A stretch of DNA of 64,000 nt from Polytrichum commune (Eukaryota > Streptophyta > Polytrichopsida > Polytrichales > Polytrichaceae), in the NCBI GenBank assembly GCA_950295325.1, contig OX485804.1, positions 18,104,001 through 18,168,000 on the forward strand, read 5' to 3'. The number at the start of each line of letters is the position of its first letter. Position 1 is the stretch's first letter. Positions 1 to 12,300 of this stretch are shown in pieces. The notes below the pieces were generated by a model, which worked only from the letters and a program-made list of their open reading frames with translations, did no database searches and was not told the origin of the DNA. The position numbers were made by a program, and so were the translations under genes.

Positions 1-559
1 GGTGAGTCCAAGTTCTTTTTTGGGGTGGGGTGGGGGCCAAACGGAAAGACAAAGAAGAAGAAGAAGAAGAAGAAGTCCCCAAAGTTCTTGATACATGTTA
101 CAATTTGTACTCTACTTTTTGGGCCTCAAAATCTCATAAGTTGTCTTGCTAGGCTTTGAGTTGGGCACCTATGTTATAGCATGCCTACACTAGAATCAAC
201 AATTGATCCATAAGAGTGGGAGACTTTCCATCTTGATAGAAGTTTATGTCTTTGTATGCATTGAAGTGAATGGGCGGATTGCAATACATTACATCCAATG
301 ACTCAATGAGGTTATTGTGAAGAGAACAAAAAGTCCTTTATTGATATCAGTAGATTATAGAAAGAGATAAACTTTCTCTATAAGAGGGACTCCTATGATG
401 ACCGACTTGCTCTACTGTGCACATGACTATTACCTATTTACAGTGAAAACAAGCAGTCAACTTTACTATGTAGATACACTCCAATCACGTGCATGTTTCT
501 GTTTTATGGGAAGATTTGATCAGCCTGCATCCTAAGCTCTTCTTTTTGCAAAAAAACAA
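1..559. other. Intergenic, no gene seen
   Basis: No coding region or complete element is recognisable here. The only distinctive sequence is a GAA/AAG microsatellite of about eight units near 51-75. The stretch is AT-rich like the rest of the left part of the window. Confidence 0.6.
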
Positions 560-812
560 AACTACTCTATGTTTGATATTTAGTGTCATATGGTAACCGT
601 CCGGATGACACTTCTTATGAATAAGTGAACAAAAATTGTTATGGATGGTGGATGAGGTCATCCATTTGGCCAAAACTCTAGCTTTTCTTGTCATCAACTT
701 GTGATGAAATATTGTCACAAAGTCCTGCAATTTGGATGAAAGATCACTTGGTAAGTGATAGTAATTGCAACATTGTGAATTGCAATATTGTGAATCTACA
801 ATCCCCCCCAAA
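560..812. repeat. Dispersed repeat R1, copy 1
   Basis: This segment is clearly similar to 21,478-21,702: both contain CTTCTTATGAATAAG, then ATGGATGGTGGATGAG, then a CACTTGGTA block, and both end in a C-rich run followed by A. No terminal inverted repeats or target duplication were found, so the family cannot be assigned. The open frames across it on both strands are not supported by any recognisable domain. Confidence 0.6.
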
Positions 813-1176
813 AAAAAATTTACAAGGAATGACAAATAATGTTGGGTTAACATTTGGTGTTGGTGACACTACATTGCGGCAAGGCCACTTCAGACACGAG
901 TCAAGAGCCGTGACCTTGTAATGGTGAGGACCCGTGACTCTCATCCAAAGGCCGTACCATGGGTGTTGAGAAAGCCGTTTTATGTAGTCATGGGCCGTCA
1001 AGCATAGTGTGAAGTGAGAATGGACCATGTTGCGGGACCATTGCATATTTTGTTAGCAGGTTAAAAAGGGGAGGATGTGGTTTTATATAATATGTTTCAA
1101 ACTCTATCAATTGAGAGAATTACTTGGTGTCGTTTGTCTGTCCTGAAATCTATCCTGGAATTTGCCCTGTAATCTA

Positions 1177-2148
1177 CGTCAAGACTCTATAAATGTTACA
1201 GGTTGGGAGTAGCAAAAAAATAACATATATAGAATTATAACAAGTAACACTTATAGAATTCATACCGATGATTAATAACATTTATAGAAATAACACTTAA
1301 AATTTTCGAAAATGAAGAACATAACGTTTTATTAAAAAAATTAAAAATGATAATACATAATTCAACTAAACTAATTGAAAGAAATAATCTATATAGTAGT
1401 AACTTGACGAGATTCTTCCAACTAAACTAACCGAAAAAAAAGAGTCTATAGTACTTTGACGAGAAGCTTCCAAATGATGAGATGAAACTTCCTTCTGGAG
1501 TCCTTGAATGCTCTTGATGTGTGATAGGGCACCATTTGGTCTTTGTTCAAAGTATTTCTTCAAAGTCTCTAGAGAACGCTCAACAACACTAAATCCTACA
1601 ACTTCTTCTACCACATCAACCATAACCTTATCAACATCAATTTCTTGATGTTCTAAGGAATACATATCCAAAAACTCCTCATCGGTAGGTTCATAGAGGT
1701 TGTTTAAATCAAACTTCATCTCATAATTGAGGTATTCATGAGCATTCATCACATCACCCACCTCATTATTAGATGACAACAACATCAGTTGATGAAGTAA
1801 AGTAGCAACTTCATCAACCTCTACCAAGGGCCTAGCTTCCTCTATCTCCCTCTCAATGGAGATCGAAAGAACACATGTGTGCCTCCAACAATTTTGAATT
1901 GTTCGCAAAGAATATGAGATAAATGTGATTACATGTTTTAAATGTATGCTCTCATATATTATTACCTTGATTTTCTCAAAAATAACATTTATAGAGGTGC
2001 AATCAACAAAGAAGGGAGTAGAGCATGTTATAACACTTAACACATAACACTCACTAGTCTTACCAATTGTGTTTTTGTAGGGGAGTAAATTTTCTTAACA
2101 TATGAAATTCTAACACGTACAGGGGTAACACTTATAGAGTCTTGACTG
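1177..2148 (-). mobile_element. pogo/Tigger-like Tc1-mariner element nested in copy A
   Basis: The element is bounded by TA dinucleotides (1,175-1,176 and 2,149-2,150), the hallmark target of Tc1/mariner/pogo transposons. Its terminal inverted repeats read GTCAAGACTCTATAAATGTT at the left and, as reverse complement, CAGTCAAGACTCTATAAGTG at the right. Aligning copy A with the uninterrupted copy at 50,890-51,483 shows that this block is absent there, which confirms the insertion. Its length of 972 bp is too short for a full transposase, and it keeps only the 3' end of one. Confidence 0.85.
1430..1850 (-). pseudogene. pogo/Tigger-like transposase, C-terminal fragment
   Basis: The minus-strand frame here encodes an acidic region followed by a tail reading SRQSTIDSFF just before the coding relic ends. 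The tail fits a PCNA-interacting (PIP) box, Q-x-x-I/L-x-x-F-F, which is known at the C terminus of pogo and Tigger transposases. The stretch before it (for example VATLLHQLMLL and ALSHIKSIQGLQKEV) resembles the C-terminal part of plant pogo-like transposases. The DDE catalytic core and the N-terminal helix-turn-helix DNA-binding domain are missing, so the gene is truncated and could not act alone. Family assignment rests on the PIP-box tail, the TA target and the TIRs together. Confidence 0.65.
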
Positions 2149-2433
2149 TATCATGCTGGAAAAAATATGAAAAAAATCACGGTCTCTTGGAATTTGTGTC
2201 CGGCACATCTCTTGGAAGTGGGCTTGACAAAAATTCCACGATACCATGAAACCTTATCCATAGTTTGCCATGTAGGATTCCATGTACACTTCTCATCCAT
2301 GAAGTCTTCTTTGGATCTTTAGGCCTTCACCTTCGTGTGTGAAGCGAACTTGGAGGGTCTCTGCCCTTTCGACCAATGAGAGCTCTTAGATTGCAATGGT
2401 CACGGGCCTTCAATCTTGTGTGTGAAGTGGCCC

Positions 2434-3312
2434 TTAGGGCCGTTAGAGGCCGGGCCAATTCGTTGTGTAAGAGGCTTGAAATCCTCACTTGTGATTGGCC
2501 AAAAGGCTGAAATTGGCCCCAACCCCTTCACACCTAAAGGTTGGGCCGATTTGGTGGTATGGTTTTTTTAATAAAAAATGCACGGTGTGACACGGCCCAA
2601 GCTTGTTGAATTAGATGCACCCAAAATGGAGGGCCAATTCTTGACCTCGGGACCAATGTCACATTTCAATTTAAAAACTTTTTTAATGAGATATGATTTT
2701 TTCAACGAACTATTAGTATTTATGATATGTATTGGTATTTAGTGTCACCGATTCTAGTTTTCTTGCTCAATACTAAGGGCCGCTTTACGCCTAAAGGCCG
2801 GGCCGATTGCATGAAATTTCAGCTCCTTTTGGGTTGGAGGCTGGACTCAACTACACATTCTAATAAGATTATAATGGGGGTCAATTTTTCCATATGTAAA
2901 GGTCTTAGGGCCAAGAAGCTAGGCCGATTTCTTGGCTGGCCAGTCGACAATGTTGTCCATACATGTTAAAATGCAACCCCGCTTATTCGGCCAGAGCTCG
3001 ATTCTCTTGCTAGGATTTTGTGCTGGGGCCCCACAGATTTTAATAGGTTCTACCGGCCTCAGCCCTGCTTTGTTCTTCTTTCGCAGAAAAGCCTAGCCAG
3101 TTCACAAAGTAGCACAGCCCCAATTATTTATTCGGCACGACTCGATCGTCTTGTTAGACTCACTCCAAGCATATGAATCCTAGGCAATTGACCTACATCG
3201 CGTTCGAAACTTGTCTTATGTACTGCAAAATTTGTAAATATAGCATAGTGGTAGATTTGCATTGTTCTTTCATTGATGTGGGACGATTGCATAGGATGCG
3301 TACGTAAGTAAG
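2434..3312. other. Intergenic repeat debris, no gene
   Basis: No gene is recognisable. The phrase AAAGGCCGGGCCGATT or close variants recurs (about 2,440, 2,528 and 2,795), and a GGGCCGCTTTACGCC motif at about 2,779 resembles the ends of the GGGCCGC element family at 7,598 and 12,301. This is probably a scrambled or nested set of such elements whose borders I could not resolve. Confidence 0.4.
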
Positions 3313-4428
3313 GTAGAGGGTGCTAAAACCAACACCCCATCCAAAACCAACACCTATAAATGCCTCCCAATTGCCAACACTCTACAACCTTGAACCGTAC
3401 ACGGCGGTGTAGGAGTGTCTGGGCCCACGGAGTGACGGTTCTAGGTGCCATTAGTGGTGCCACCTCATAGCGGCCTCCATGACCTTCATGTAGGGTATGT
3501 AATAGGCTCCACTCTATCTCGGGTTGGTTCAAGGTGGGATTACAGTGGCTTGTCAATGCCTATTCTAGTCATTCTATTCACAACGCCAAGGAGGTAGGCC
3601 CACAAAGCACAAAAGGGTCATTTCCCAGGATGCAAGCAGTGTTCAAGATTGAAGTCTTCAGTGCCCTTCAAACGTCATTGGACCCTTCAAAATAAACCTC
3701 TCTCAAAACGTCCCTTCAAAACGCAACCCCGAATTGAAAATGAAGATGTCACTTGAAGTCCTGAATACAATCTGCCCATCACAAAAACCAACAAGTGTAG
3801 GGCATTGTCACTACAAGGAGTGGAGTTAGATGGTTGATTCATAATTCTTCACATTGTATTGGAAACATGTACCATGTAATTCATACACAAGTTTAATATG
3901 AGTTTTGTAATTCATTTCTATATTCTTAGATCAACGTCTTGGATTTGAACCAACCCTTCAACTGAAGGGCTACAATTTGAAAGCCCTTCAAAATGAAACT
4001 TATGTGAGGGCTTCAATCTTGAACACTGGATGCAAGGGGGTCGGTTCCCCGGATGCAAGGTGATGGTTTTACAAGCGAACCGGGAGGGATCACGGAGGTA
4101 GCCCGTGTGGCTTTGCATACCATTACTACTTGGGCTTTGATGTAGTTTGGGTCTAGTACCCAGCTATGTTGTGTTGGTTCTAGGCAATGAAGGTGGAGGT
4201 CCTCATCATATGTGAGGTTGCCATACACTGGGCCTATGGATTGGTATAAGGAAGCTAGTAGTTTTGACTTTGAATATTCATCAAATATTCAATTGAGACT
4301 AAATTTATTTTTTCTTTCTTGATACCTATGTTTAGCCCAAAGGCTAATATGAATATATATTTTATATATCAACCACATAGCCATATGTATGTGCAATAGC
4401 TTAAAGTGTTGGTTTAAGCACCCTCTAC
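3313..4428. mobile_element. Long foldback TIR element
   Basis: The ends are inverted repeats: GTAGAGGGTGCTAAAACC at the left and GGTTTAAGCACCCTCTAC at the right. An inner pair is also inverted: GTTCAAGATTGAAG near 3,641 and CTTCAATCTTGAAC near 4,011. The element is therefore foldback-like along much of its 1.1 kb. A related end fragment occurs at 10,562-10,612 (GAGGGTGTTACATCC followed by AACACCCCATCCAAAA). No coding frame is convincing and no clear target duplication was found. Confidence 0.65.
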
Positions 4429-4476
4429 CTGAGTCACTGAGTGGCTTCAAGTTGGGCCCCCATTGATCTCACCTAA

Positions 4477-4783
4477 GATAGATGGTGCTTAAACCGTCTC
4501 ACTCTAAGTGCCACCCATAAACAATATTGATAATAGAATCATAGTTTTAAACAGCTATCATCGAAGTTGACGATGGTTTCCAACGCACCAAACTTACAGT
4601 GTCTTATTTGAATTTGTTTGGAAGTTAAAGGGTTTAACGTTTTACTAATAGATGACTCGAAACTTATAGGGGAGCGTGATTTTTTTTGATGTGGTGGACA
4701 TTCTCATACTCAATATGCACTTAGTGCGCAAGATTATAGAGTCTTGGGGTTTGGGTGAGGTTTTGGTTTTAACACCATCTATC
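4477..4783. mobile_element. Small TIR element (MITE)
   Basis: About 307 bp lie between inverted ends GATAGATGGTGCTTAAACC and GGTTTTAACACCATCTATC. The flanking triplets are TAA on the left and TTA on the right, compatible with a slightly decayed 3-bp PIF/Harbinger-type target duplication. There is no coding capacity. Confidence 0.6.
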
Positions 4784-7597
4784 TTAAGGTGAAAACGCAA
4801 TCAACTACATTTTAGTCATTATGTTATGTTTAATAGGGATATTTAATCAATCCCACTGGGTTCTTCTTTTCGCAAACGTAAACTATGCTTAAGGTTTATG
4901 TGTCTTATGTGGTCACTTGTCTTATGTATTAGCCAGTTTAAAGTCTTAAGAACACAAGAGATCCTAGAAGCATACAAACTCTAGTTGCAAGTTTGTCACC
5001 GACATTCTTCCTCGTCCAAAAATGAGCCTAGCATAACTTGTTCTTCAACTCTCTGACTTAATGGTCGTATCAGTTTGTGAAGTTTGGAGTGCCCACAAAA
5101 GGCAAGGGTACTTTATAACATACCATGCTTTGGCCGGGGCTAGATTGTCTTGATCTTTGAATAAGCCCCCATCAAACTTACTTGAGGTGAAAATACAATC
5201 AAAGTATATTGAAACACGGAAGTTGCTTTCTTCAGATATGTCAACTCCAGAATGGGCACCTAAGATCCCAAGTTTACCTTGGCCCACTGGTCTCCATACC
5301 AAAACGAACGTTTTCCAAGGTGTGTGACCTCCACATGAAGGGGAGGCCACAAATAATGGCAAACTACCAATTAGGAGGACTGACACCATCATCCTCAAAA
5401 CCTAGAAACTAATAATGAAATTGATTCTTCATTGTATTGACAACTAGGAACAAGGGCTTGCCTTCTCACTAGACTCCCAAATAATGTTACGTTCCACATG
5501 CACCGGTTATTTTTGTTGTTAAACTCTATATTTTTCATGGATGGCAGCCCATAGCTATGGAGGGGGGAGCAAGTGGCTATGCCACCAAAGTTTTGGGTGC
5601 AATACATGGCGAGGGGGGCCAAATTATGTGAAAATGTGACTGAAGCCTCCAAGAAACTGTCATTACACTTTGGCAATATGTTGTGTGTGGATGGGCCTAT
5701 TCTGGCAATATGGAATGGTTATGGGTTAAGGGAGTGGCGATTTTGACCAAGTTCTTCATCAAGTTGTGGCAAATGTGTACATATCATACCAAAATGGTGA
5801 AAGTTTCAAAATTCTTGGAACTCGAAAGCTGAAAATTGGCCCTTCCTTTAAGCAAGGGAAGATTGCCAACATCAATAGTTCCGTGGGGAAACCAACCCCC
5901 CCCCCCCCATTTAAGTCAATGCAAAACAAGCTTCACAATCTCAGTTTCATTGAAGCCAATCGGATTCCTTTCAATCCTTGTGCAAAACAACCCGGCAACT
6001 TACAAACAAACACAAAAAGGCCGCTCCAATCCCAAATTAGTGTACTTCCACATGCAAGACATGATCCATATTATAGTATAGTACAAGAGCGCACGCGCAC
6101 ACACACACATATATATATCCAAGCACGGGTTACCAAATATGAACTAGCCCCAACTAGTTTCAATAGTCACAAAACTAGCCAAATACTAAATGTTAGTGGC
6201 ATACCTAGCACTTAAGTTTGAATAGTCACAAAACTAGTCAACTACAAAGTGTTAGCAACACTGACAATATATGACATTCAAGTCTAGTGGCTACCCTCTC
6301 ATTGCCCCTACTGCCATTAGTCTCAAGTGGTAATCAACAAGTTGATTGCTCTACATTGCAACCTTGTTAACTAGAGCATTTACTTGAAGCAATCATTATG
6401 ACAACCAACATTTAACTGGTATTTACCCAACGTAAATATACATTAGAAAACTTTGGATAAAATAAGGTTAGAGTATGTGATAGTATGGGAGTGGAAATCT
6501 TTTCCACCACAAAAGAGCATGGTAAGAGTATTTAGTCAAGGTTGGGGAAGGAAGCATTAGTATAACTTGAGTAGAAGGGTGTAGTGTAGTCTGAACGACT
6601 CGGATTCACTCTCACGTGTGCAGATGATTGTATTACTTTTACCCATAGTGGTGGAAGGACTTTGTATGAATTAAACAACAAATTTTGTCTAGGAGACAGT
6701 TGCTTTGAGTGTTGTGCCACTCTATATTTGTGAGTTTGAATATTATACCAACCATAATCAAAGATACATGTGTAGAGCCTCGATGATTTGAGTTGTACTC
6801 CCACCTTGACATGGATAATTGGACACTCAACAAAATTCAATGGCATTAACCTATCCAAATGACCATATGCTAGTAAGCCAAATTTCAGCAATATTACCCT
6901 AGACTAACCAAGTTCACTTGAAACACACTATCAACTTATAAGACACACAAGCAACATTGGATATGATCTCTACAACTAGCAATGGCTTCTCACATCTCCA
7001 AGCCCCTCCGAGCTTTGATGTCCTTCCAATCTTTTGTTGCTTCCACGTAGGGGAATGAATGTCTCCAATGTCCAATGTTTATGCGCATGCATGCACACAA
7101 CAAGCTCTAGATGGTTAGTTAGGTGGTTGCAAAGCTTGTTCTTTGGATAACTCAAAGTTTGAAGGGTTTTTTTTTGTTTTTGTTTTTCATAGATATGGAA
7201 ATTGTTACAATTTTGAAGTGGTAAAGTTTATTGGAACACACAATGAATTTATAGGTAAATTTGTAATCACTCATCTAAATGCTAATTCTTGGCTATAGCA
7301 GTTGTCAAAACTCTTGCGAGGGTAATCAATCACAAGTTGCCACCAAATGAACCTTTACTTTGTTGGCCTACAAAATATAGACCAACAACATATATCATCC
7401 ATGTTGGCATTACATGTTCCTCAGGGAGCGGTCAAATGGACTTGGTCGGTTATGGATGCCTTGACCTTACACATATCATTTTTTTTATTTTTTTTGGTTG
7501 GAACAATGCCTACGTTAAATGGCACCCCAAATGGGCCTCTAGAAAAATAAACTGTCAAACATCACACAACCAAGGGCCACTAGACTTTCATGAATAA
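4784..7597. other. Intergenic, no gene seen
   Basis: No recognisable gene or bounded element was found. Short open frames occur on both strands but show no domain and no consistent composition. Visible simple sequence includes a C-run near 5,897-5,908 and a CA/TA microsatellite at about 6,095-6,118. Confidence 0.5.
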
Positions 7598-7884
7598 GGG
7601 CCGCTTTACGCTACGGTGGAGAAGTCTTCCGGTCATGAATTCTAGGGGAATTCTCAAAATTTGATTGGCCGAGAGTGGCATTCTTGTCCAGTGGTGGTTT
7701 ACACTACGGCCAAGAGTCCTTTGGTGGAGAACTTTGTACATGGATGAAATTATGACATGATTGGCAACGTGGCGACACTTTTTTCAAGGGGAGTTCTCCG
7801 GAGGTCAAGTTTCTTGGGCAACCTCACAACCTTGGACAAGAAACTCCAACTTCAATAAAATATTTCTTCCTTAGAGAAATCTTT

Positions 7885-8150
7885 CTGGGGGTGCACTCCA
7901 TTGTCAAGTTGAACACCATGTGCGATAAATAAAGTCTACTTTCTACATAAAGCATCACCAAAATGGGTCAAAATTTTATCAATTGTTTTTCATGAGTAGA
8001 TATACACAGTATCTATTACATACTAAAAAATAATAACCAAATTTGATGATTTTTTTAATTTTTTTTATAAAACATACTATTTCTAACTAGATTGAAGCAA
8101 AATCGAACTAAAACAATTACTACAAAAATTAAGATGCTCACAATTTTCAA

Positions 8151-8181
<31 letters not shown>

Positions 8182-8288
8182 TATCAATGGTTATGCATAT
8201 GTAGAAAAATATCATGATTATCAAAATTATAGGGTAGCAAACTTTTATCGCACATGGTTATGAAACGTAAGGGGGTGTGATTGCCCCG
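7885..8288. mobile_element. MITE with a long target duplication, nested in F
   Basis: This is a 404-bp element with a CTGGGGGTGCACTCC left end and GGTGTGATTGCCCCG right end. The 12-mer AGAGAAATCTTT is repeated exactly at 7,873-7,884 and 8,289-8,300. Subterminal sequences on both sides contain a GCGATAAA or TTTATCGC box, which is also inverted. Relatives are at 15,154-15,573 and 50,545-50,826. Target duplications of 8-12 bp fit hAT (8) or MULE (8-11) mobilisation. An (AT)n run at about 8,152-8,173 lies inside. Confidence 0.8.
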
Positions 8289-8302
8289 AGAGAAATCTTT
8301 GC

Positions 8303-9078
8303 ACTATTCTTCTCCCTCTTTAGTATGACATTTTTGGGAAATACAAAAAAGTCGTATTATCGAGGTGTCGTCTTCTCATTACTATGACAAATGACATAAA
8401 GTTGTGATACTATTGAGGGAATACGAAAACATAAGTAATACGAGCTTAAAAATATATACAACAAGTTTAAGCAATATAGATGGTATGAAATAATAACTTA
8501 TACTCCAAACAATTACAAATATTCTCATGAACTCTTAAAATAAGAGTCCAAAGATCTTTGGTGTTGCCTACCCAAGTTAGCAACTGTCATCTTATGATCT
8601 TATCTAAATTCCCATCTAACTTTTGGAAACTAATAATTTCATTAACACCAAAATATAAAGAGTTCTCTAATAAGAAACTAGACAACAATGATGCATGATG
8701 TTTAGCATCAAGATACTGGTGATACTATATCACCCGTGTATAAGGCAACATACTAGGCAGGAGTTCACTCTCAGGCTAACCATGTCCATTCTACACTAGT
8801 AACCCTAATTACCATTAAGTTCCCAACAATAAGTGAAGTTCCCAAGTAGTTCCCAAGTGAAGATGGATGTATTTTAGATGTACATTATATAGATGAAAGG
8901 AATTCTAGCATTAACTACCTCTTGAATATGACAAAATGGAGATTCTATATGTTGCATTATCGAGTGTTGTAGTCGTATAAAAGAGGGAGCTTTCAACTAA
9001 AAAGTTTGGTCTCGTAAAAATGTGTCATAATATTGAGGGTGTCGTATAAACGAGTGTCATATTAACGAGGTTGGACTA
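8303..9078. mobile_element. Tigger/mariner-like element nested in F
   Basis: The left end reads CTCCCTCTTTAGTATGACA and the right end, as reverse complement, GTCCAACCTCGTTAATATG; both then contain repeated TATGAC / GTCGTAT blocks typical of Tigger-like subterminal regions. The left 400 bp recurs at 19,480-19,868. In the partial sister copy at 45,927 the F sequence resumes directly at a TA, consistent with a TA target site. No intact transposase frame remains. Borders are accurate to a few bases only. Confidence 0.65.
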
Positions 9079-9522
9079 TACCAACATGTTATTTCTTCAA
9101 AAATTAATAAGAAGATAATGTTACCTACTTATTTATCTTAATTTGGATGTATTATAGAGGTGGAACATTTTCAAATAAATTATTGTCATGAAAGAAGTTC
9201 TAAAACATTGCCATATACATTTAATTTTTTTATCATTCTTAAAAAATATATCAATACAATGGTCATTTAGGGGGTAAGGTTTCTACTATGGCCGGCTTTG
9301 ACGGTTTTGTGAAGTAGTCCGGTGGACTTCTCCTCTTGGTGAAGTTGTCCAATACACTTCTCCTCTAGGTGGTTACACTACAGCTGGTCAAGACTTCTTA
9401 AGGCATTACTTTATTGTCTTTTCATCTTCTCCGGCATACCATCCCTCGCCTCAAACAACCATGTCTTGGGCGAAAGCTCTTGACCGACCGGTGCACTTCT
9501 CCACCGTAGTGTAAAGCGGCAC

Positions 9523-10230
9523 TAAGACTCTTGGTCACGTGTGAGCAACAACCCTTAGCAGTGAACGAGGAGAACCGACCACTAGTTACAGATGAACCGG
9601 TTGAGTTGGAGAAATAAGCGGTTGAAGTTCAAGACTTGAGGAAAATAAGCGACCATCTTAGAGGAATATGAGGAATAAGGTAGATATACCATAACCCTTT
9701 AGTTGTGCACTAGACCGCCGTCATAATGGTGAAGTGCCATTTCTAAAACCGATCATGGCTCGGCAACAACTTCAATGCGTGTACACTTAGTGTAGCCAAT
9801 GGGAGTCAAGTGTTAATGTGCTCATGTGGTAACCGATTTAGGCGATATTCTGTATGGAAATGCGGATTACCATGTTCGGTGTAGGGAGAATCTAGTGAAC
9901 GAGTAGGGGGTTGGACAACTTTCCACTTTGAAAAATTGTAGCATTTTGTGTATAGGGCAGAAAAGTATGAAACAACTTGCATTCTTCACGAATCCTTCTC
10001 ATCTATCTTGGAAAATTATCTCATGCTTGTCAGACAAGATCTTCAATGCGAATCACCTTATTTTCACGGGTTATGGTATTTCTACCTTATACCCCAAATT
10101 CTCAAAGAATAAAGCTGAAGACCACAAACATGAGACCGATTGGACTTGGAAACACTGGGATTTTGACCGGTCATGCCCAAAAGTCTCGACCGACACTGCG
10201 TTAAGCTTTTAAAGGGTTTAGCAGTAGAGT
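9523..10230. repeat. Dispersed repeat R2, copy 1
   Basis: The segment shares blocks with 20,085-20,470 (CTAGTTACAGATGAACCGG; TTGGACTTGGAAACAC-type block; a GCCCAAAA-x-C block) and with 50,300-50,385 (ATTGGACGTGGAAACAA; CATGCCCAAAAACC). No ends or coding domain could be defined. Confidence 0.5.
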
Positions 10231-12300
10231 CATGATGGATGCGAACATGCTATTAAATTACTGAGCATTTATAAAAGCCCCGATCCTGGGTAGCCTGCCA
10301 AATGCTGATTGCAAATTTGCAATCTAGCAACTTCTAGTGCCATCAAACACTTGATCACTGATCCAACTTTACGTTACAATCATCCCCCCCCTGGCCTTGT
10401 GATGAGGATGACCTTCACCAGGCCCCTTCAACAGCACATACGGTAACTACACACACCCGACACTTGTCCTTTCGCCATTCGACCCCGGTTTCCATTATTA
10501 GGTTACCTGATGTTTTGTTTGGCACTTGTTGGTGATTGAAAGAGGACTTCAACACACCTAATGTGGAGGGTGTTACATCCAACACCCCATCCAAAAGCAA
10601 TATTTATAAACGTATCTTAGTTTCATACATGGGACACACTTTGAGTCATCCGAATGTTTCTCACGTAAAGTGGAGGTGGATTCTGGTGAAAAGAAGGTTG
10701 GTAGCAGGAAAAGGCAGGGTCGGTTTTGGACAAAAGTGGGATTGGATTCGAGCAAGCATCGGAATGCAGCTAGGGGTGGCTTACTTATATGTATATATTA
10801 AGATCTCACCTGCAAAAGTTATAACTACTCGAATTTATTAATTGGGTGGAAAGTTGGTTTTAATGCGAGGGTGGTTTGGGCAAAAGGTGGTTTAGGAAGC
10901 CTAGGGTAAGTGATATGATTTTATTTTGTTTTTGGTTTCCACTATATCTAAGCCAATCATGCATACCGCTAATCCACACGATCCTAATTCAGTTATTAGT
11001 TTTGATTGGACACCTATATTTGAGTTGTATGTGGTTTGTTGTGGCTTCAAGAACAAATACTCAAAAGATATGTCGTTTTAAAGAGATTGGATTGCATGCT
11101 CAAATTATGATAACCATTTTAAGCTCAAAAGTTGACATTATTGGTGGGGACTTATATGTCCAAATAATGAGCACAAGAATCTTCGCTTTCAAAATGATTT
11201 AGATGTGCATGTGAGCTTCAAGAATTATGAAACATGTGTTTAAGTAAGAATGGATTCAATCCAAGTCCATAATTATAACATGTTGAATTCTATCACATGA
11301 TCATACGATAGGATCATATGTGAAGATCCTCCGATAGAATTTGTAAAGTTAATCATGATATTATTATAGCAGTTGTTTTGATTGCATTTTCATTATTTAG
11401 CATATATTTATATGTATTTGACGTCAAAACATGAATATTTGATTTTTATTCATCACATTTTAATTACATTAGGATTCACTAAGAATTCACACATCTTCCG
11501 TGAAGTCAAAGTATATCAATAGTGTATCTTAGAATCGTACGATGGTATTGAAACAACCAAAATGTTCAGATTTTTTAAACATGTCAAGATTTACTTAAAA
11601 AATAGCACTTGAAGAAAGTGACTACAACCTTGATTTGGATTTGCTAACCATCTTGTACTTATCATGCGTCTCATATCTTTGAAGAAGTGGGCTTCCTTGA
11701 AAAAGTAACCATTTAAAACACATCTACCTAACTTACACCTAGAGTACATAACATATAAAATATGATTTGTGTAGCGTGTACATGTATAAAGTGCATGAAA
11801 GTAGAGTCTATAACTTAGGAAAGAATAAGTCCCTAGTTTGAATCCCATTGAGAGGTAGGATAGTGGACTATTGTGTGCATGACATACAGTAATTAGAGAT
11901 TCCAACTTGTACTAGATACTTGTGTGACATCATCTTTACCGATTTATACAACTTTATACAAAGCCTATACCCCCACAAATATTTCGGCATGTTTTCCTCA
12001 AAAGCTACTCATTAGATTTACCGAACCTATTACTGGGAAATATTTCCAAACTTTTGTGCTCAAAAGTTGCCATGCCATATCATTTACCGGACTTGTTTTC
12101 ACAAAGAACAAGAAGAGGAAGGGAATAATGAGACTTATTATGGACAATTCTTGAATCAATACCCTTAGTGTTGATAAGTATCAACACTAGCAAATCAACG
12201 GTAAAAACATTGGAAATTTAGCTTATCAATCCCCATCATCCCTTTGTAGTTATCAACACCTTATGTGATGATAGCCCCCGCCCATTCTAGGAGTGTCTTA
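10231..12300. other. Intergenic, no gene seen
   Basis: No recognisable gene. At 10,562-10,612 there is an end fragment of the 3,313-4,428 foldback family. Around 11,270-11,370 a block (ATAATTATAACATGTTGA then GATAGGATC then GATATTATTATAGCA) recurs near 42,270 and near 45,830-45,910, marking another undefined dispersed repeat. Confidence 0.5.

Larger units (their letters stand above)
882..2433. mobile_element. TIR element, family GGGCCAC, copy A (interrupted)
   Basis: The ends match those of the complete copy at 50,890-51,483 and of related copies at 39,769-40,271 and 16,149-16,643. The left end reads GGCCACTTCAGACACGAG and the right end reads TGTGTGAAGTGGCCC. The shared interior includes the phrase CCAAAGGCCGTACCATGGG on the left and GAGAGCTCTTAGATTGCAA on the right. 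A second transposon (1,177-2,148) sits inside it, so the original element was about 580 bp. It has no coding capacity and is a non-autonomous, MITE-like element. A 3-bp target duplication in sister copies suggests a PIF/Harbinger-type mobiliser, which is an inference. Confidence 0.8.
7598..9522. mobile_element. TIR element, family GGGCCGC, copy F (twice interrupted)
   Basis: The left end reads GGGCCGCTTTACGCTACGG and the right end GTAGTGTAAAGCGGCAC, flanked by TAA on both sides (7,595-7,597 and 9,523-9,525). A 3-bp TNA target duplication with GGG-beginning TIRs fits the PIF/Harbinger superfamily. Two further transposons lie inside it (7,885-8,288 and about 8,303-9,078), so the original element was about 750 bp. 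The right half (from about 9,080) recurs almost intact at 45,927-46,372. The element is non-autonomous. Confidence 0.8.
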
